A DNA stretch of 64,000 nt. It comes from Massilia phyllostachyos (GTDB taxonomy: Bacteria > Pseudomonadota > Gammaproteobacteria > Burkholderiales > Burkholderiaceae_D). Shown in pieces: positions 21,789 to 31,117 of the stretch. A program made the translations under genes and the position numbers. The stretch's first letter is position 1. Each line of letters begins with the position of its first letter. The stretch covers positions 248,001-312,000 of the forward strand of contig NZ_JAJNOC010000002.1 of NCBI RefSeq assembly GCF_021044825.1, written 5' to 3'. The notes under the pieces were generated by a model. The model saw only the letters and a list, made by a program, of their open reading frames with translations, did no database searches and had not been told where the DNA came from.

Positions 21789-21842
21789 GGGCGTCCCGTG
21801 CCGGTACCAGCAAAACTGGTATCGGCCGGGACGCCCTTTTTT
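21789..21842 (+). terminator. Strong rho-independent terminator of the beta-helix gene
   Basis: Outer arms GGGCGTCCCG (21789-21798) and CGGGACGCCC (21827-21836), an inner arm pair GGTACCAG/CTGGTATC around AAAA, then TTTTTT (21837-21842). Confidence 0.92.
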
Positions 21843-22287
21843 GTTCGGCACTCGTCACGGGCGTGATGAGTCCGATCTGACCTCGGCGTGCTTGGCCGAA
21901 TGCCTGCGTCGCCATCCACCTTTGCACGATCGGCACGATCTGCCGAAGTGCCCTTGTGTTTGCTTGTCGCTTCCGGCTCCGGGCTGGCCGATTCATCGGG
22001 GAACGCCATCCTGGTCTCGCTGCGCCTTTTTCGGCGAAAGCACAGGCAAGTGCTGATCGACAGGAACACAAGGTAGCGCAAATGCCCGTTTCCGGTGACT
22101 GCTACGCTATCTCTCGCAGGGCGAGTCCCTATCGGCGACGAACGTACCACCGGCTCATTGCATGCAAGGCATCGTGCGCTTCATTCGATCGACGGGCGAC
22201 CGGTCGACATCCTCGCCGCGTCCACGCCGGAAACAACGCGCCCATCCACATCCCGTCCTGCACGTTTCAATCTTTGAAAGGTTTGTG
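21843..22287. other. Gap between beta-helix terminator and methyltransferase gene
   Basis: No supported gene. Short ORFs on both strands lack ribosome sites and family features. The only clear signal is the GAAAGG Shine-Dalgarno at 22275-22280 for the following gene; its promoter should lie here but no consensus pair stands out. Confidence 0.5.
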
Positions 22288-23085
22288 ATGCCGAACATTC
22301 AGCCGACCGTGCAGGACAAGACCTTGCTGCATCGGATCTTCGGGTGGCATGTCGTTCCCTGGACGGATGCATTCTGTGCAGCCGTCAGCCGGCTCGACGC
22401 TCAACCCCGTACCGTGCTCGAGATCGGCGCGTCGCGGCTCTCCGCGCCTTCGCTGTTTTTCCTGCGGCGCGGCGCCTCGGTCGAAGTTACCTGCTATGCC
22501 GAAGAGGAAGCCCCATCCTTGAAGGCGTTTTGTGAACGCATATGCCAGGAACATGGCTTGCCCATCCCGCCCGTGCGGTTGCACGATGCCTTCGCTGCAA
22601 CGGCGCAAACCTATGATCTGATCATCATGAAAGGCGTCCTTGGCGGCCTCGACCGCCAGCACAAGCTGGATGTCTTCGCCAAGGCCGTCGAACGTTGCCT
22701 GGGCAACCTGTCGGAAGACGGTGTACTGGTCGTTCTCGACAAAGGCTGGTGTTCTCCGGCACACAATCTGCTGCTCCAGCGTTTCGGTGATGCGGGTGGC
22801 AACAACTGGCATTATTTTTCGCACCGGGAACTCGCATCCCTGTCGGGCCGCGCCAATCCGCCCGACGTGATCTGGAAAGGATTTGCCAGTGCGGGCACCA
22901 TGCCATCCAGGGCTCTCCAGCGCTTGACGGATTGGCTCGACACGCGCCTGTTCAACAGGTTCCTGACGAGAAGGGGAACAGTGTTTGCTGCCCTGTACAG
23001 GAAGAGCCCGATACCCAACACAAAAGACCACGAAGCGAATTCGGTTCATGGGCAGCCAGCCGATACCGGTAGCCAGGTCTCCTGA
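22288..23085 (+). CDS. Class I SAM-dependent methyltransferase-like protein
   Basis: A 265-residue protein with a Rossmann methyltransferase start: VLEIGASRLSAPSLFFLRRG (motif I region, about residues 39-58) followed by an acidic end of strand 2 (VTCYAEEEAP), a DLIIMKGVLGGL motif IV segment and LSEDGVLVVLDKGW as motif post-IV. Such proteins in EPS clusters usually O-methylate sugars, but substrate cannot be read from sequence. Motif I keeps only part of the GxGxG pattern, so activity is not assured. Start at ATG 22288 is chosen for the GAAAGG eight bases upstream; an earlier in-frame GTG/ATG extension has no ribosome site. It stands alone between two gaps. Confidence 0.7.
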   Translation: MPNIQPTVQDKTLLHRIFGWHVVPWTDAFCAAVSRLDAQPRTVLEIGASRLSAPSLFFLRRGASVEVTCYAEEEAPSLKAFCERICQEHGLPIPPVRLHDAFAATAQTYDLIIMKGVLGGLDRQHKLDVFAKAVERCLGNLSEDGVLVVLDKGWCSPAHNLLLQRFGDAGGNNWHYFSHRELASLSGRANPPDVIWKGFASAGTMPSRALQRLTDWLDTRLFNRFLTRRGTVFAALYRKSPIPNTKDHEANSVHGQPADTGSQVS

Positions 23086-23516
23086 GCCGTGCGGTCAGTA
23101 TGCGTCGGGCTGGCCTGCACGGGAAACGAATCCTCGTAAAAGCCCTCGCGCCTTCCTCGCCCCCAGGAACAACGCGCCTGGCCGCATGCCCCGCGACCCA
23201 AGCCCTCACCAGGTGTCACCCGCCCGGCGCCGTGCCGCCGGCGTCACCGGTCGATGCCGCGGCGGAGCGAGCAGTCCCGTCTTGTGATTGCATGCGGGGC
23301 AAGCCCTCCGCTTTGCCTGTACCTGCCATGGTGCCAGCTCCGCATTGCGTCAAGCAATGCTTTTCAACACCACTGCCGGCACCCGCCGCTCCGACGCGAA
23401 CAGCACCCGTCTCGTCGGGCACGGACCGCTGTCGCATCGTCGGCTCATCTTCTTTCTGCGTCAGTAAAGCAGCGCAGCCCAGTGCACGTTGAAGACAGGC
23501 CGGCGTCCATGTCGCC
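23086..23516. other. Gap between methyltransferase and acyltransferase genes
   Basis: About 430 bp between convergent genes with no credible ORF, no clear terminator hairpin and no repeat recognised. Confidence 0.5.
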
Positions 23517-24719
23517 TCATTGTCCGGTCGACAGAGGCCGGCGCTCGGCCCGCGGGAGGCGGCGCCCGATCAGATGCTGCTTGATCGCGGTGCGGATGCG
23601 ATACGTACGCGATTCGAACAGCAGGTAGGACAGGTAGGCCGCGACGATCAGCGTCGCCAGCATGCCGAAATACAGTGCCGTGTGCAGCGGGTCGAACGGA
23701 GACAGGCGATCAAGGCCGAGATGGGTGTTGCACCAGTAATGCAGGACGCCGATCAGCGGCACGTGCAGCACATACAGGCTGAAAGAAAACTCTGCGAAGA
23801 ACTTGCCGCCGGCGCCAAGCCGGCGCGCCAGCGTCGACGCCGGCGGCGCGTTGAACTGAAGACTGGACAGCAAGACCAGGTAGAGCAGGGCGCACACCAG
23901 GTCTTGCCCGAGCGTCGATAGTTCGAACTCGTCCAGCTCCCCCGTCAGCCGGAAATATGCGGCGCCGGCGAGGACCAGCACCAGCCACGCCCAGCGCACT
24001 CCCGAGCCGCACTCGATCCGGATGCGGGAAAAGGCGACGCCGAGCAGCCAGACCACGAAATAGGCGACGATCCCGGCCGGCAGCAGCACGGCGAGCAGCA
24101 CCAGGGCCGCTGCGCATGCCAGCCGCACGGTCAGGTCGCGCGCGGCGCCGGCAAGCGCCAGCAGGGGGAACAGGACGTAATACCAGGTCTCGTTGGCCAG
24201 GCTCCAGAGCGGAAAATTGCCGCCGTAATCAGGCAGCGCGATGCCCTGGAGGCCGAACAGGTTGCCCGCGAAAGTCAGTGCGGAATAGGGATTGTCTGGC
24301 GACAGGTTGAAATCCTCGGGATTCGCCAACCCGATGCCGAGCGCGAAGACGAAGGTCAGCAGGAAGGTGGGAATCAGGACGGTCCACAGCCGCGTGGCGC
24401 GGTCGATCGCGTAACTGGCCACGGCGTGCGGCGTCCCGATCCGGTTCAGGAGACTCCCGCCGACCAGCCAGCCGCTGATGAAGAAGAACACCAGTACCGC
24501 CTGGTGCGCGAAGCCGCTGACGAACGCCAGACCCTGGAACCACAGAGGGGGATCGGCCACGTCGCGGACTGCCGGATACATCGCGGCGCGCAAATGCGCG
24601 GTGGCGACGATGAACGCGGCAAGCCCTCGCAGCAGGGAAATCAGGATGGAATGCCAGCACGTTTCGTCGAACTGGCCGTGACCTTGCAGCGTCACGCGGG
24701 GCAGGGCTGGCGTGGACAT
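23517..24719 (-). CDS. Acyltransferase family 3 membrane protein (OafA/YrhL-like)
   Basis: A 400-residue multi-pass membrane protein with about ten hydrophobic helices. The family landmarks are present: an N-terminal LRGLAAFIVATAHLR segment (catalytic-type His at its end), VLVFFFISGWLVGGSLLNR, RLWTVLIPTF, and WSLANETWYYVLFPLLAL. These proteins transfer acetyl or other acyl groups to sugars, so it probably decorates the EPS. The ATG at 24719 is preceded by GGGAG at proper distance on the minus strand; a longer ORF start is not supported. It is transcribed opposite to its neighbours, so it has its own promoter, and a perfect 15-bp-arm palindrome lies 74 bp upstream. Confidence 0.88.
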   Translation of the reverse strand: MSTPALPRVTLQGHGQFDETCWHSILISLLRGLAAFIVATAHLRAAMYPAVRDVADPPLWFQGLAFVSGFAHQAVLVFFFISGWLVGGSLLNRIGTPHAVASYAIDRATRLWTVLIPTFLLTFVFALGIGLANPEDFNLSPDNPYSALTFAGNLFGLQGIALPDYGGNFPLWSLANETWYYVLFPLLALAGAARDLTVRLACAAALVLLAVLLPAGIVAYFVVWLLGVAFSRIRIECGSGVRWAWLVLVLAGAAYFRLTGELDEFELSTLGQDLVCALLYLVLLSSLQFNAPPASTLARRLGAGGKFFAEFSFSLYVLHVPLIGVLHYWCNTHLGLDRLSPFDPLHTALYFGMLATLIVAAYLSYLLFESRTYRIRTAIKQHLIGRRLPRAERRPLSTGQ

Positions 24720-24792
24720 CGTGTCTCCCTTGCTTGTTTGCGGGTGTGATAGCCAGGTATTCGAATAATGTCGGCTAGACAGCGGACGGAAA

Positions 24793-24823
24793 CAACAACT
24801 GGTGCACCGTGCACCAGTTGTTG
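24793..24823. promoter_or_regulatory. Perfect inverted repeat with 15-bp arms, operator-like
   Basis: CAACAACTGGTGCAC (24793-24807) and its exact complement (24809-24823) flank a single C. There is no T tail, so it is not a terminator. It lies upstream of the leftward acyltransferase gene and at the edge of the AT-rich region preceding wzx, a place where a dimeric regulator could act on both directions. Confidence 0.6.
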
Positions 24824-25433
24824 CCGGCACCGAAGCGAACGCGCTGGCGGAAACCGGTCGGCTTGAGAAAGTCGAAACTGTGAGGGAAACGATGAAATAA
24901 ATAAGTGCAGCTCGTCATCATTTCACGCTCCCCGAATACTGATATGCGAAACGATAACGAGTGATGGGTGGTCGGCTTTGAATCGACGCAAACCCAACGA
25001 TCTTAATGTGATGAATAGTGGGCTTTAGACGACTAATTGCGGAAAGGGAATTTGCTTTATGAAAGAAGCCTGCCATAAATCTGTCCTGCTATGTCGGATT
25101 TTTCTTCCGTCCGTTCATCCATCTCTGTCTACCGTTATTGATTCCAAGATAGTTTTATACGTAAATGAATTCTTTCCCCGACGGTCCTCACGGGTTGATA
25201 CTCATCAATCCGTTTATGCGCAAAAAGTTGATAATCGGCTAAAAGAAAGTGCAGGCGCTTATGCTGCGCAGGATTTATTTGTGGGTGGACTCAATCGAAA
25301 GGTTTGCGACTTCATCCATGTCCAGTCGGCATTTAATTCAATTTGCCGAATTCCATAAACGGCTTGCCTCCTGTTTCCCATTTCTATTGGCAGCGATATC
25401 GAAGCCTGCAATCACAGAGTACAGCCGCCGAAT
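24824..25433. other. AT-rich intergenic region upstream of the wzx-wzy operon
   Basis: About 600 bp, AT-rich relative to the genome from roughly 24880 on. It must hold the promoter of the operon starting at 25434, but no consensus -35/-10 pair is convincing. A 99-codon ORF (25059-25358) has an ATG, a GGAAAGGGAA upstream sequence and ordinary length, yet its predicted product has no recognisable feature and the third codon positions are not GC-biased as in real genes here; I do not call it. Confidence 0.5.
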
Positions 25434-26720
25434 ATGAATCCATCCTTTCCTGTTTTCTGGAAGCACGCCACGACGGTCCTGACCGGGACCGTCGTGGCCC
25501 AGGCCTTGCCCTTGCTCGTCGCGCCGCTCATCACCCGCCTGTGCACACCCGAGGACCTCGGTGAATTCAGCGTCTGGCTGGGTGTCGTCGCCATCGTGTC
25601 CACCATCGCCACCTTGCGGCTCGAAGCCGCCATGATCCTGGATCACGACAGCGACGAGCAGCAAACCTGCTTCAGCGTCATCGCCTATTGTTCCACCGTG
25701 CTGGCCATCCTGATCACGCTCGTCGTGGCCCTGGCCAGGCTCACCGACTTCCCGCAGACATACAAGATGTCCTGGTTCGGCCTCATGACCATCGGGATCG
25801 CCGCCTGGCTGTCCGCCTACAACGCGGCCCTGCTTGCCTACGCCACGTCCTACCGCGCCTTCGGGAAAGCCGCCTGGGCGAAAGTGTTTGGTGCCGGCAC
25901 CATCGCACTGGGGCAACTCTTGCTGTTGTTGACCGGCGCCGGCGGCGCTGCCCTGCTGGTGGGGCAGATACTCGGCATCACAGTGGGCGTCATGGCCGCG
26001 ATGGTGCTGCTGTCTCCCCCGCGTCCGCGTCTCGCCCTGTTGCCGACCCGTCCCCAGCGCGACTATCTGAAAAAACACCAGTCGTTCTGGCGTTTCTCCC
26101 TGCCGGCCGGCCTGCTGAATACGGCGGCCGGCAAGTTTCCGCTGTTCCTGGTCGGGGCCAAGTACGGCTTGTTCGAAGCCGGATTGTTTGCGCTCACCGA
26201 ACGGATCCTGACCGCGCCGGTCTCCCTGCTGGCAGCGTCGGTGCTCGAAGTCTTCAAGCGCCAGTCGGTGCATGAATTCCAGACCCAGGGCCATTGCACG
26301 GAAGCCTTCCGCAGCACCTTCAAGGCCCTGGTCCTGCTCGGTTGTGGGCCGGCCCTGGTGATCTTCGCTTTCGCCCCCGACCTGTGCGCCTGGGTATTCG
26401 GGGAACCCTGGCGCGAAGCGGGGGAGTTCGCGCGCATCCTGGCGCCGCTGTATTTCCTGAACTTCGTCGCCAGTCCGCTGAGCTATGTTTTCTTCGTCGC
26501 CGGCAAGCAGAAGGCCGAGCTCGTCTGGCAAGTCGCCCTGTTCGTCACGACGATCAGCATCTTCATTGCGCCGTTGCCCCTGAAACAAGTCCTGCTGCAC
26601 TACACGATCGCCTATTCGATTCTTTACCTGATCTATCTCCACCTGTCCTATCGCTATGCGCGGAACGCGGCGCCTTCGGCCGCGCAGCTGGGCGAATCGG
26701 AACCGGCCGAAGGCGGATGA
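25434..26720 (+). CDS. Wzx-type polysaccharide repeat-unit flippase
   Basis: A 428-residue integral membrane protein with about 12 hydrophobic helices. The beginning (TGTVVAQALPLLVAPLITRL followed by CTPEDLGEFSVWLG) is characteristic of polysaccharide-synthase/MOP-superfamily flippases, which move undecaprenyl-linked repeat units across the inner membrane. The PEDLG motif in the first loop and a second half restarting near residue 215 (FWRFSLPAGLLNTAAGKFPL) fit. The wzy gene overlaps its stop by ATGA. No Shine-Dalgarno is obvious before the ATG. Confidence 0.88.
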   Translation: MNPSFPVFWKHATTVLTGTVVAQALPLLVAPLITRLCTPEDLGEFSVWLGVVAIVSTIATLRLEAAMILDHDSDEQQTCFSVIAYCSTVLAILITLVVALARLTDFPQTYKMSWFGLMTIGIAAWLSAYNAALLAYATSYRAFGKAAWAKVFGAGTIALGQLLLLLTGAGGAALLVGQILGITVGVMAAMVLLSPPRPRLALLPTRPQRDYLKKHQSFWRFSLPAGLLNTAAGKFPLFLVGAKYGLFEAGLFALTERILTAPVSLLAASVLEVFKRQSVHEFQTQGHCTEAFRSTFKALVLLGCGPALVIFAFAPDLCAWVFGEPWREAGEFARILAPLYFLNFVASPLSYVFFVAGKQKAELVWQVALFVTTISIFIAPLPLKQVLLHYTIAYSILYLIYLHLSYRYARNAAPSAAQLGESEPAEGG

Positions 26721-27976
26721 AACCGGCGACATTACGGACACACATCATGCAAGCGAGCGACATCGCGATCAGCCGGCGAAGCGGGACCATCAGTCCGACG
26801 TTCATCGCGCACGCCGCATTCATGCTGCTGTTTCCCGGGTTTTTCTTCTATCAGACCTTGCTGGGCATTGGCGCAATCGGGGCCTATCTCGGTGGCTATT
26901 TCACACTGGTAGCGCTGGCCTTGCTACCACCATTGACCTATGCCTTCGTCGTGTCGGCCAAGGCGCACCGCAACTATGTGTCGCAGGTGGATATTTGCCT
27001 GGTGTTCCTGGTGGCCTATTATGGGCTAGTCTTGCTGGTTAATTTCTTCGCCGGAAAAGACAGCATGATCGTCGAGCGCTACGTGCAAGTGATCATTTTC
27101 TGTTTCGAGACGTACGTCATTTTTCGACTGATCGACCTCGGGAGCCGGTCTTTCCGGAAGATCGTCCTGATCAGCCTCCTGCTCATGTCGGCGATCACCT
27201 ATTATTTTTCGGTCGGCGGCTTCTTTTTCCTGCAGGCGCTGGGCGAAGCCAAGGATCCGAACAGTCTCGCCACCTACCAGGGATTCGCCCGCTCCTATAT
27301 CTATACCTACCTGCTCGTGATCGCCACGCTCCGGTTCGTCCTGCTGCGCTACGTCCTCTACGTGGTCGTGACCAGCGCACTGTTCCTGAACGGCGCCCGC
27401 AGCGAGTTCTCGGCCGTCCTGTTCCTGATACCCGTCAATGAGCTCTATTTCGCCAGGCACCGGCTGTATGCGGTGTTCACCCTGGTGCTCGCCTCGGTAA
27501 TCCTGATCGGCGGGGTCGACTACATCGTCGCCAGTTTGCCGGAGAACCGGATCCTGCAGCTGCTCGACTTGTCCCATTCCAGTTCGGCGAACATGCGCGA
27601 CCGCTTCGCGCACGATGCCCTGCGCACGATATCGGAAAACCCCATCTTCGGCGATTTCGCCAGTTATCCCGACGGCCATTATGCGCACAACATCATCACC
27701 ACCTGGGTCGACTTCGGCCTGTTCGGTTTCGTGTTTTTTTCCGCGCTGCTGGTCTGGCATGGCGTGTGGCTGCTTCTGAACGGTTTCTTCCGGGCCAAGA
27801 AGGATGTCGACTTCGTGCTGGCCTGGTCATTTGTGAGCGTAACCATCTTGTGGGCGCTGACGGCGAAGAACATGCCCGACATGTGCGTCGGCGCGGCGCT
27901 CGGCGCCTTTGCCAGGTATCGCTACAAGAAACGCTTTTCGCCCGGCGCGATGTCGTCCGACATGGCGCAGCGCTGA
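26717..27976 (+). CDS. Wzy-type O-antigen/EPS polymerase-like membrane protein
   Basis: A 419-residue protein with about ten to eleven hydrophobic segments and a large periplasmic loop in the C-terminal half (about residues 280-340, including SANMRDRFAHDALRTISENP and the GHYAHNIITTWVDFGLFG segment), the layout of Wzy polymerases. Sequence motifs of this family are weak; the call rests on topology, the HN...W..FGL..F pattern and location between wzx and a glycosyltransferase. The ATG (26717) overlaps the wzx TGA (26718-26720), indicating translational coupling. Confidence 0.8.
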   Translation: MKPATLRTHIMQASDIAISRRSGTISPTFIAHAAFMLLFPGFFFYQTLLGIGAIGAYLGGYFTLVALALLPPLTYAFVVSAKAHRNYVSQVDICLVFLVAYYGLVLLVNFFAGKDSMIVERYVQVIIFCFETYVIFRLIDLGSRSFRKIVLISLLLMSAITYYFSVGGFFFLQALGEAKDPNSLATYQGFARSYIYTYLLVIATLRFVLLRYVLYVVVTSALFLNGARSEFSAVLFLIPVNELYFARHRLYAVFTLVLASVILIGGVDYIVASLPENRILQLLDLSHSSSANMRDRFAHDALRTISENPIFGDFASYPDGHYAHNIITTWVDFGLFGFVFFSALLVWHGVWLLLNGFFRAKKDVDFVLAWSFVSVTILWALTAKNMPDMCVGAALGAFARYRYKKRFSPGAMSSDMAQR

Positions 27977-27988
27977 CAGGAAGCAGCC

Positions 27989-29269
27989 ATGCGTATTCTC
28001 TACATCAACCACTATGCCGGATCGCCGCGCCACGGTATGGAATACCGGCCCTATTATCTCGCGCGCGAATGGGTGCGGGCCGGTCACACGGTGCGGATCG
28101 TGGCGTCGAGCCATTCGCATTTGCGCGCCAGGGAACCGGAGCTGGGCTCGCAGCGCCTGCTCGAGGAGACGATCGACGGCATCCGCTATACCTGGCTGCA
28201 CACCGGCGCCTACCGCGGCAACGGCCTCGCACGGGTGCGCAATATCGGCGCTTTCGTCCGGCGCCTCTACCAGGAGGGCAGGCGGATGGCGCTGGAAGAT
28301 CCGCCCGACGTCGTGATCGCCTCCAGCACCTACCCGATGGATATCTGGCCGGCGCAGCGCATCGCGCGCATGGCCGGAGCCAGGCTGGTGTTCGAACTGC
28401 ACGACCTGTGGCCGCTGACCCCGATGGAACTGGGCGGCATGTCGCGGTGGCACCCCTTCATCATGGTCGCACAGGCCGCGGAAAACCACGTCTACCGGCA
28501 CGCCGACGCCGTGGTCTCGATGCTGCCGAAGGTGCAGGAGCACGTGAGCAGCCGCGGCCTGGCGCCGGAGCGGCTGCACATCGTCCCGAACGGCGTGCAG
28601 CCGCAGGACTGGCGCGCCGGCGCCGAACGCCTGGCAGGCCCCGTGGGGCGCGTCCTCACCGACATCGCCGGCGCCGGAAATGCCATCGTGGGCTACGCCG
28701 GCAACCATGGGATCTCGAATTCGCTGGACACCCTGCTCGACGCGGCACAGCGCATGCGGGACGAACGCGTCGCTTTCGTCTTGGTGGGCGGTGGACCGGA
28801 GAAGGAGCGCCTCAGGCGCCGCGCCGCGGAGCACGGGCTGCGCAAAGTGTATTTCCTCGATCCAGTCGGCAAGGACGACATTCCCGCCCTGCTGCAATGG
28901 TTCGATCTTGCCTACATCGGATGGCGGCGCCAGCCGCTGTACCGCTTCGGCATCGCGCCCAACAAGCTCATGGACTACATGATGGCCGGACGGCCGGTGC
29001 TGCATGCGGTCGAGGCGGGCAACGACCCGGTGGGCGAGGCGCGCTGCGGCCTGACGGTCGCCTCGGAAGACCCCGACGCCAGCGCCCAGGGCATCCGCAC
29101 GCTGCTCGCGGCCGGCGCGGACGAGCGCAAGGCAATGGGCGAACGCGGCCGGCAGTTCGTGCTGCAGCACTGTACCTACCCGGTCCTGAGCGAACGCTTC
29201 CTGGCCGCCTGCCGGCAGCAGCCGGCCGGGCTGGACCATGCCGCCCCGGTTTCGCAGCACACGCGCTGA
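27989..29269 (+). CDS. Family 4 glycosyltransferase, WbuB-like
   Basis: A 426-residue GT-B fold enzyme. The N-terminus (LYINHYAGSPRHGMEYRPYY) and RIVASSHSHLR match the WbuB-type group, and the nucleotide-sugar domain has IVGYAGNHGISNSLDTLLDA, FVLVGGGPEKERL and a substrate-binding segment near YRFGIAPNKLMDYMMAGRPV, where the family's usual E-x7-E is partly replaced. In E. coli WbuB adds L-FucNAc to the growing O-unit; the sugar here is not known. It lies 12 bp after wzy and 9 bp before the initiating transferase, in one operon. Confidence 0.88.
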   Translation: MRILYINHYAGSPRHGMEYRPYYLAREWVRAGHTVRIVASSHSHLRAREPELGSQRLLEETIDGIRYTWLHTGAYRGNGLARVRNIGAFVRRLYQEGRRMALEDPPDVVIASSTYPMDIWPAQRIARMAGARLVFELHDLWPLTPMELGGMSRWHPFIMVAQAAENHVYRHADAVVSMLPKVQEHVSSRGLAPERLHIVPNGVQPQDWRAGAERLAGPVGRVLTDIAGAGNAIVGYAGNHGISNSLDTLLDAAQRMRDERVAFVLVGGGPEKERLRRRAAEHGLRKVYFLDPVGKDDIPALLQWFDLAYIGWRRQPLYRFGIAPNKLMDYMMAGRPVLHAVEAGNDPVGEARCGLTVASEDPDASAQGIRTLLAAGADERKAMGERGRQFVLQHCTYPVLSERFLAACRQQPAGLDHAAPVSQHTR

Positions 29270-29278
29270 GGGGGCCTC

Positions 29279-29896
29279 ATGTCGAGAATGGACAGCTTGC
29301 TGAAGAGGATCTTCGATATCGTGACCGCGGCGGCCGGCCTGCTGCTCGCGCTGCCGCTCATCGGGCTGTGCTGGACGATCGCCGCGATCGACACCCGCAG
29401 CAACGGCTTCTTCATCCAGAAGCGCATCGGACGGCACGGCCGCGTGATCCACGTCTGCAAGATCAAGACCATGTATCCGGGCGACAGCCGCAGGAGCCCG
29501 ATCGCATCCCGCAACGCGGCGGTGATCACCGGATCCGGCCGTTTCTTCCGCAAGTACAAGCTAGACGAGCTGCCCCAGCTCTTCAATGTGCTGCTTGGCA
29601 GCATGAGCATCGTCGGACCGCGGCCCGACGTGCCCGGTTACGCGGACCGGCTGGAAGGCGGCGACCGGATCATCCTGCAGCTGCGGCCGGGCATCACCGG
29701 TCCGGCTTCCATCAAGTACAAGAACGAAGAGGAAATCCTGGCCTCGATGGACGATCCGCTTGCCTACAACGACCAGGTCATCTGGCCGGACAAGGTCAGG
29801 CTGAACAAGGAATACATCCGCAACTACTCGCTGCTGCGCGATTTCGGCTACATCCTGCAAACTCTTTTTGGACGAGGACCACATGAGCATCCCTAG
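29279..29896 (+). CDS. Initiating phosphoglycosyl transferase (small monotopic type)
   Basis: A 205-residue bacterial sugar transferase that would load the first sugar-phosphate onto undecaprenyl phosphate. It begins with KRIFDIVTAAAGLLLALPL (re-entrant membrane helix about residues 9-30), then QKRIGRHGRVIHVCKIKTM, and the catalytic Asp-Glu pair in KLDELPQLFNVLLGSMSIVG with PRPD following. The short size without the N-terminal WcaJ membrane domain is like PglC/WbaP minimal forms, which often use UDP-diNAc-bacillosamine or related 6-deoxy sugars. The next gene overlaps its 3' end by 14 bases. Confidence 0.9.
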   Translation: MSRMDSLLKRIFDIVTAAAGLLLALPLIGLCWTIAAIDTRSNGFFIQKRIGRHGRVIHVCKIKTMYPGDSRRSPIASRNAAVITGSGRFFRKYKLDELPQLFNVLLGSMSIVGPRPDVPGYADRLEGGDRIILQLRPGITGPASIKYKNEEEILASMDDPLAYNDQVIWPDKVRLNKEYIRNYSLLRDFGYILQTLFGRGPHEHP

Positions 29897-31085
29897 CGCC
29901 ACCTGGCCGCACTATTCCGATGAAGAGGCGAACGCCGTCAAGGACGTGATCCTGTCGAACAAGGTGAATTACTGGACCGGCACCCAGTGCCGAGAGTTCG
30001 AACGGGAGTTCGCGGACTGGGTGGGAACGGACTACGCGGTGTCGCTGGCGAACGGCACGCTGGCGCTCGATTGCGCGCTCAAGGCGCTCGGCATCGGCGC
30101 CGGGGACGAGGTCATCGTGACGGCGCGCACCTACGTGGCGTCGGCCAGCTGCATCGTCAACGCAGGCGCGGTCCCGGTGTTCGCGGACGTCGACCGCGAC
30201 AGCCAGAACATCACCGCCGCCGGCATCGCCGCCGTGCTGACGCCGCGCACCCGGGCCGTCATCTGCGTCCACCTGGCCGGACTTCCTTGCGACATGGATC
30301 CGATCATGGCGCTCGCCGAGGCGCATGGGCTGTACGTCATCGAAGACTGCGCGCAGGCGCACGGCGCGCGCTACAAGGGGCGCATGGTCGGCAGCATCGG
30401 ACACATTGGCGCCTGGTCGTTTTGCCAGGACAAGATCATGACCACGGGGGGCGAGGGCGGCATGGTGACCACCAATCAGCGCGACTGGTGGCATGCCATG
30501 TGGTCGCGGAAGGACCATGGCAAGTCCTGGGCCGCGATGGTCGAGCGCCAGCACCCGCCCGGCTTTCGCTGGGTGCACGAGTCCTTCGGCAGCAATTGGC
30601 GCATGCTCGAGGTCCAGGCCGCAATCGGACGCATCCAGCTGCGGCGCATGCCGGCCTGGAGCGCACAGCGGCGCGCCAATGCGGCGCGCCTGGCTGCCGC
30701 CTGCAGCACCATCGAGGCGCTGCGCGTGCCCGCGGTGCCCGGCCATGCCGAACATGCCTGCTACCGTTTCTATGCTTTCGTCGACCCCGCCAGACTCGCG
30801 CCGGGCTGGAGCCGCGACCGGATCATGGAAGAAATCTCGGCCCACGGCGTCACCTGCACCACCGGCTCCTGCTCCGAAGTCTATCTCGAGAAGTGCTTCG
30901 CCGATGCCGGCTACCAGCCGCCCCGGCGCCTGCCGGTGGCACAGGAGCTGGGAGAGACCAGCCTGATGTTCCTGGTCCATCCGACCCTGGGCGAGGCCGA
31001 CCTGGCCCGGGCGTGCGGCGCCATCGCGGAAGTCTTTGCACGGGCCCGGCAGCGCGACGATGCTCCCGTCGCTTGTTCGGACTGA
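29883..31085 (+). CDS. DegT/DnrJ/EryC1-family nucleotide-sugar aminotransferase
   Basis: A 400-residue PLP enzyme that transaminates keto sugars. Seen: the N-terminal WPHYSDEEANAVKDVILSNK, cofactor pocket ANGTLALDCALKALGIG, the Asp of IEDCAQAHGARYKG and the Schiff-base lysine in SFCQDKIMTTGGEGGM. The ATG at 29883 with upstream GACGAGG is preferred over a TTG at 29868. The likely substrate is the 4-keto-6-deoxy-GlcNAc made by the WbpM-type dehydratase at 42593-44557, which would give a 4-amino sugar; this is inference. The gene overlaps the phosphoglycosyl transferase gene, which fits production of the initiating sugar. Confidence 0.88.
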   Translation: MSIPSATWPHYSDEEANAVKDVILSNKVNYWTGTQCREFEREFADWVGTDYAVSLANGTLALDCALKALGIGAGDEVIVTARTYVASASCIVNAGAVPVFADVDRDSQNITAAGIAAVLTPRTRAVICVHLAGLPCDMDPIMALAEAHGLYVIEDCAQAHGARYKGRMVGSIGHIGAWSFCQDKIMTTGGEGGMVTTNQRDWWHAMWSRKDHGKSWAAMVERQHPPGFRWVHESFGSNWRMLEVQAAIGRIQLRRMPAWSAQRRANAARLAAACSTIEALRVPAVPGHAEHACYRFYAFVDPARLAPGWSRDRIMEEISAHGVTCTTGSCSEVYLEKCFADAGYQPPRRLPVAQELGETSLMFLVHPTLGEADLARACGAIAEVFARARQRDDAPVACSD

Positions 31086-31117
31086 AGGCGGCGGTTTCGC
31101 TCCGGGACAGCGGCGCC

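Noticed and set aside
25059-25358. 99-codon ORF in the AT-rich region before wzx
   Set aside because: No recognisable product and no coding-type base bias, though it has a possible ribosome site; could be reconsidered with expression data.
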